This document shows, in pieces, positions 61,234 through 64,000 of a stretch of 64,000 nt of DNA (positions within the stretch are counted from its first letter, which is position 1; each line of letters begins with the position of its first letter). A program made the position numbers and the translations under genes. The notes beneath the pieces are model-generated. The model worked only from the letters and a program-made list of their open reading frames with translations, searched no databases and was not told the origin of the DNA. The DNA comes from Thioclava sediminum. GTDB taxonomy: Bacteria > Pseudomonadota > Alphaproteobacteria > Rhodobacterales > Rhodobacteraceae. The DNA is taken from assembly GCF_002020355.1 (NCBI RefSeq), contig NZ_MPZV01000004.1, positions 1 to 64,000 of the forward strand, in the 5' to 3' direction.

Positions 61234-62121
61234 GTGGCGCTGTCCTTCGCCGATATTCCCGGATGGACCCGGGACGATCACGCCGCCGCTTGGGCGGCGT
61301 TTTGCGTTACGGCCGATCTCTATGGGATGGACACCGCCGGGCTGGGCGATGCCAGAGCCGCCTTCGAGACCTATTTCACCCCCTATGAAATCGCCCCCGA
61401 GGCGGCTGCGCATTTCACCGGATATTACGAACCCGAACTGCCCGGCGCGCGCGAGAAATCCGACCGCTTCGCCTGGCCGCTTTATGCGAAACCGGGTGAA
61501 ATAGGGTCTAATTCGCCGTGGTATACCCGCGCCGAGATTGCGGCTGGCAATCTGCTGGCGGGGCATGAACTGGTCTGGCTGGAGCGCCCGATCGAGGCCT
61601 ATCTCGCGCAGGTGCAAGGCTCGCTACGGGTGCGGTTTGCGGATCGCGGCAGCCTGCGGCTGGGTTTCGACGGAAAGAACGGGCATCCCTACCGCTCGAT
61701 CGGCAAGGAGCTGATCGCGCGCGGCGCAGCCCCGGCCGAGGGGATGACGCCCGAGTTCATCCGACGCTGGGCCGCCGAGAACCCCGATCAGCTGCAAGGG
61801 TTGCTCGATCACAACCCCTCTTTCGTGTTCTTCCGGGTGCTGGATATCCCGGGCGACACCGGCCCCCTGGGCGCGATGGGGCGTCCGGTGAGCGCGGGAC
61901 GCAGCCTCGCCGTGGACCCCGAGGTCGTGCCGTTGGGCAGCCCGGTCTGGATCGACTGTCCGGGCTTTGGACAGCGGTTAATGGTGGCGCAGGATGTGGG
62001 CTCTGCGATCAAGGGCGCGGGGCGCGGCGATATTTTCATTGGCACCGGCATGGACGCCGGACGTATCGCGGGCGCGATCAACGCCAAGGGCCGGATGATC
62101 GGCTTGCGGAGGCGCGCATGA
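61234..62121 (+). CDS. mltA: Lytic transglycosylase MltA
   Basis: 295 aa, GTG start 5 nt after the Tim44-like stop. MltA domain: FTGYYEPELPGA, FIRRWAAENPDQ, then the 3D domain with RSLAVDPEVVPLGSPVWID and the catalytic Asp in GRGDIFIG. It cleaves peptidoglycan to 1,6-anhydro products. No signal peptide or lipobox is seen at this start, unlike E. coli MltA; upstream frame is open but overlaps the Tim44-like gene. Smr follows with a 4-nt overlap. Confidence 0.9.
   Translation: MALSFADIPGWTRDDHAAAWAAFCVTADLYGMDTAGLGDARAAFETYFTPYEIAPEAAAHFTGYYEPELPGAREKSDRFAWPLYAKPGEIGSNSPWYTRAEIAAGNLLAGHELVWLERPIEAYLAQVQGSLRVRFADRGSLRLGFDGKNGHPYRSIGKELIARGAAPAEGMTPEFIRRWAAENPDQLQGLLDHNPSFVFFRVLDIPGDTGPLGAMGRPVSAGRSLAVDPEVVPLGSPVWIDCPGFGQRLMVAQDVGSAIKGAGRGDIFIGTGMDAGRIAGAINAKGRMIGLRRRA
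61500..61510 (-). repeat. Copy of the repeated 11-mer TAGACCCTATT, inside mltA
   Basis: The same 11-mer occurs at 43955-43965 (+) and 51764-51774 (+). Here it lies in coding sequence, on the minus strand. Confidence 0.8.
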
Positions 62122-62711
62122 GCCGCAAACGCAAACTCAGCCCCGAGGAACGCGCGCTGTGGGATCGCGTGGCGTCGACCACGGAGAATTACCGCCCGAA
62201 AAAGGCCGATCCCGCCGAATTAGAGTCTTTTCTGGCGCCCAAACCCAAGCCGAAAACGAGAGCCGAGGGGCTGCGCAGTTTCGAGATGGGCCAGCACGCC
62301 AAGCCCTCGCCCAGCCGTCACGATCTGACCCCGGAGCCGGGCGAGCATCTCGCACGTCAGCCCGTCACGATGGACCGCAAGGCGCATAAGGCGATGACGC
62401 GCGGCAAGCTGAAGCCCGAAGGCGTGCTCGATCTGCACGGGCTGACATTGGCCGAAGCTCATCCCGAACTAATCCGCTTCATCCTGAATTCACAAAGCCA
62501 CGGCAAACGGCTGGTGCTTGTGATCACAGGCAAGGGCAAGCGCGGCGACGATGACGGTCCGATCCCGCGCCGCGTCGGCGTGCTGCGTCATCAGGTGCCG
62601 CAATGGCTGCGGATGATGCCGCTCGCGCCCGCCGTCATGCAGATCAACGAGGCGCATCTGAAACATGGCGGCGCGGGCGCCTATTACGTCTACTTGCGCC
62701 GGATCCGCTAA
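62118..62711 (+). CDS. Smr/MutS2-type endonuclease domain protein
   Basis: 197 aa. An N-terminal basic, disordered part (about 1-95) and a C-terminal Smr domain (about 100-195) with VLDLHGLTLAEAHPELIRF, LVLVITGKGKRG and a final HGGAGAYYVYLRR. Smr domains nick or bind branched nucleic acids; the bacterial stand-alone proteins are of unsettled role. It overlaps mltA by 4 nt and ends 4 nt inside the convergent hydrolase gene. Confidence 0.92.
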   Translation: MSRKRKLSPEERALWDRVASTTENYRPKKADPAELESFLAPKPKPKTRAEGLRSFEMGQHAKPSPSRHDLTPEPGEHLARQPVTMDRKAHKAMTRGKLKPEGVLDLHGLTLAEAHPELIRFILNSQSHGKRLVLVITGKGKRGDDDGPIPRRVGVLRHQVPQWLRMMPLAPAVMQINEAHLKHGGAGAYYVYLRRIR

Positions 62712-63799
62712 CCGCCCGAGATCGGCGCGAGGATGATCTGCGTCGTATTCTCGACCGTCAGCACCACAGCATCGCCCAGCCCCGTGCGCCCGAACTGTTC
62801 TACCTCGAGCACCTCGGCCACTTTCTGCGCGCTGTCGAGCAGCCGGATCAGCGCAGGCGAGGTGACGACGTTGAAATGCCCGTCGCCTGTGTTGAAGGCC
62901 GAGACGTTGATCAGCGTCACCTTGTAATGCGCGATGCTGGAGACGTCTTCCAGATTGCCCAGCCGGTCGCGCTTGCCCGACAGCCGCGCCGAGAGTTGCA
63001 GCGCGCGATCCTTCGCGGAGGTGAAGATGATGAACGGCTGCGGCAGCGCGCCGATCGCGTCGGCCTGCGTCTTGAACACATCCACCGCGATGTCCGGCGA
63101 GATCAGGACCACCCCGGAAATCGTCGAAAATCGACCCTGTTTCTGCGCAATCGCCTCCTGACGCAGCACCTCCATCACCAGTTCCGCGCCCAGCGAATGC
63201 CCCACGATCAGGATGCGTTTCGCCCCGGCCGCGTTTAGATCGTCGATCAATTTCTCCAGCCCGTCGCGCGCGAACAGCACCGAATCCCGGTCATAGGCAT
63301 AGCCCAGCACATTCGCCCGCGACGGCCAGGAATAATGCACGAGCACGCCAGGCAGATCGAAATCCGCGCCCATCTGCGCCATCCGGTACAGCCCCTCGGC
63401 GAAGGAGTTGTTGAAGCCGTGGACGAACAGCACCGCCTGCCCGTCATGTTTGCGCAGCGCCGTGCGCAGCTCCGACTGGAACGCAGGGCGCTTCATGTCG
63501 ATTTCGGATTGCGAGACGAGGAATTGCTTGTCCGGGTCGACCGGCGAGGTGTCGGTCATCGGATAGGCGATCTCGGCCACCTCGCGGTCCGGGGGCGTCG
63601 CGACGTCGAAACGTGCGAGCCGCAGCTGCTGGCTGCGCGCGGTGCCGAAGGGTTGCCCGGTCTGCGGATCGGGCGCCCGGGTCGAGCCCACGAAAATAGA
63701 CCGCGCATCGGCGACCGGGTGTTCAAGATAGGCAAGCCGCCCACGCGGTGCGCAGGCGGCCAAGCTCAGCATCAAGATCATGATCAGAAACCGCACCAT
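62708..63799 (-). CDS. Lipoprotein alpha/beta hydrolase (DUF900)
   Basis: 363 aa. The first 19 residues form a lipoprotein signal with lipobox LAAC. The DUF900 core has VLFVHGFNNSFAEGLYRM, the nucleophile Ser in IVGHSLGAELVME, then a catalytic His around IAHYKV or DGHFNV. It is an outer- or inner-membrane-anchored esterase of unknown substrate. The stop overlaps that of Smr. Confidence 0.85.
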   Translation of the reverse strand: MVRFLIMILMLSLAACAPRGRLAYLEHPVADARSIFVGSTRAPDPQTGQPFGTARSQQLRLARFDVATPPDREVAEIAYPMTDTSPVDPDKQFLVSQSEIDMKRPAFQSELRTALRKHDGQAVLFVHGFNNSFAEGLYRMAQMGADFDLPGVLVHYSWPSRANVLGYAYDRDSVLFARDGLEKLIDDLNAAGAKRILIVGHSLGAELVMEVLRQEAIAQKQGRFSTISGVVLISPDIAVDVFKTQADAIGALPQPFIIFTSAKDRALQLSARLSGKRDRLGNLEDVSSIAHYKVTLINVSAFNTGDGHFNVVTSPALIRLLDSAQKVAEVLEVEQFGRTGLGDAVVLTVENTTQIILAPISGG

Positions 63800-63860
63800 C
63801 GCCCGTGCCTTGCATCCCTCCCGCAGGAGGATACCAGAGCGCGCGCGAGGTGCCAGTGCC

Positions 63861-64000
63861 CTAGAGGACGTAGCGGCTCAAATCGGTGTCGCGGGTCAGA
63901 TCGCCCAGCTCGTTCTCGACGAATTCCGCATCGACGGTGACGCTTTGTCCGCCACGGTCGGGCGCGGTGAAGGACAGCTCCTCGAACACGCGTTCCATGA
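63861..64000 (-). CDS. hslU: HslU C-terminus (partial)
   Basis: The last 46 codons of HslU, the ATPase of the HslUV protease; the start lies beyond the right edge. The end [13 protein letters not shown] is the family's conserved C-terminal tail that docks in HslV. The stop TAG lies 62 nt beyond the start of the hydrolase gene. Confidence 0.9.
   Translation of the reverse strand, partial: MERVFEELSFTAPDRGGQSVTVDAEFVENELGDLTRDTDLSRYVL

Noticed and set aside
1-64000. CRISPR arrays, rRNA, tRNA or complete insertion sequences
   Set aside because: No regularly spaced repeats, no cloverleaf or rRNA core sequence, and no transposase frame was recognised anywhere in the window.

Overview
The window is high-GC, densely coded alphaproteobacterial DNA, most likely from a Rhodobacteraceae (Rhodobacterales) chromosome. 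The evidence is the complete alphaproteobacterial general-stress module (phyR, nepR, ecfG and a PhyK-type kinase), GGAAC-N16/17-CGTT promoters, a fxsA/secB/Tim44-like/mltA/smr/hslU neighbourhood, and a DUF1127 small protein. The genus cannot be fixed from the sequence alone. There are no rRNA or tRNA genes, complete insertion sequences, prophage or CRISPR arrays.

Layout. 0.6-11.2 kb holds metabolic and accessory genes: an IaaM/lysine-monooxygenase-type flavin amino-acid oxidase, a GST overlapping an aldehyde dehydrogenase, a divergent MDR oxidoreductase, a DMT exporter with a DUF4386 protein, a short P-loop kinase coupled to a 49-aa DUF1127 protein, a DsbA-like protein with WrbA, a LysR regulator and a GNAT enzyme. 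11.7-14.6 kb holds two divergent PepSY-type secreted proteins and an OmpR-type two-component system. 14.8-17.2 kb has a persulfide dioxygenase-rhodanese fusion with a DUF302 protein, then a Cys-rich protein. 17.4-21.7 kb is an ATPase/FtsX permease/HlyD-type adaptor export system.

21.9-26.8 kb is the most striking unit. A guanidine-I (ykkC) riboswitch precedes an ABC importer, a GdmH-like guanidine hydrolase of the ureohydrolase family, a protein with 25 histidines in its first 47 residues, and a 54-aa secreted or membrane peptide. It resembles the cyanobacterial gdmH locus, but the HypA/HypB-type nickel chaperones known there are absent and the His-rich protein sits in their place.

26.9-34.0 kb (minus strand) is an ehuBCDA-like polar-amino-acid/ectoine ABC importer joined to a diaminopropionate ammonia-lyase-like enzyme, an ectoine-hydrolase (EutD/DoeA)-like M24 protein and a EutA-like Asp/Glu racemase. 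A GntR/FCD regulator is divergent, and identical 10-bp boxes lie on both sides of the intergenic region.

34.1-46.4 kb is a general-stress island. phyR is divergent from nepR-ecfG-kinase-phospholipase D. It is surrounded by envelope and stress genes (GH15, SDR, AI-2E transporter, CsbD, DUF3618, holin-like DUF1469, PLDc_N and DUF1328). At least eight promoters here match the EcfG consensus by eye.

46.4-64 kb returns to envelope and housekeeping functions: TetR, MipA/OmpV, a secreted di-heme protein next to PhoX, a YihY membrane protein, TamB/TamA, Idi, SecB, FxsA, a Tim44-like protein, MltA, Smr, a lipoprotein alpha/beta hydrolase, and the C-terminus of HslU at the right edge.
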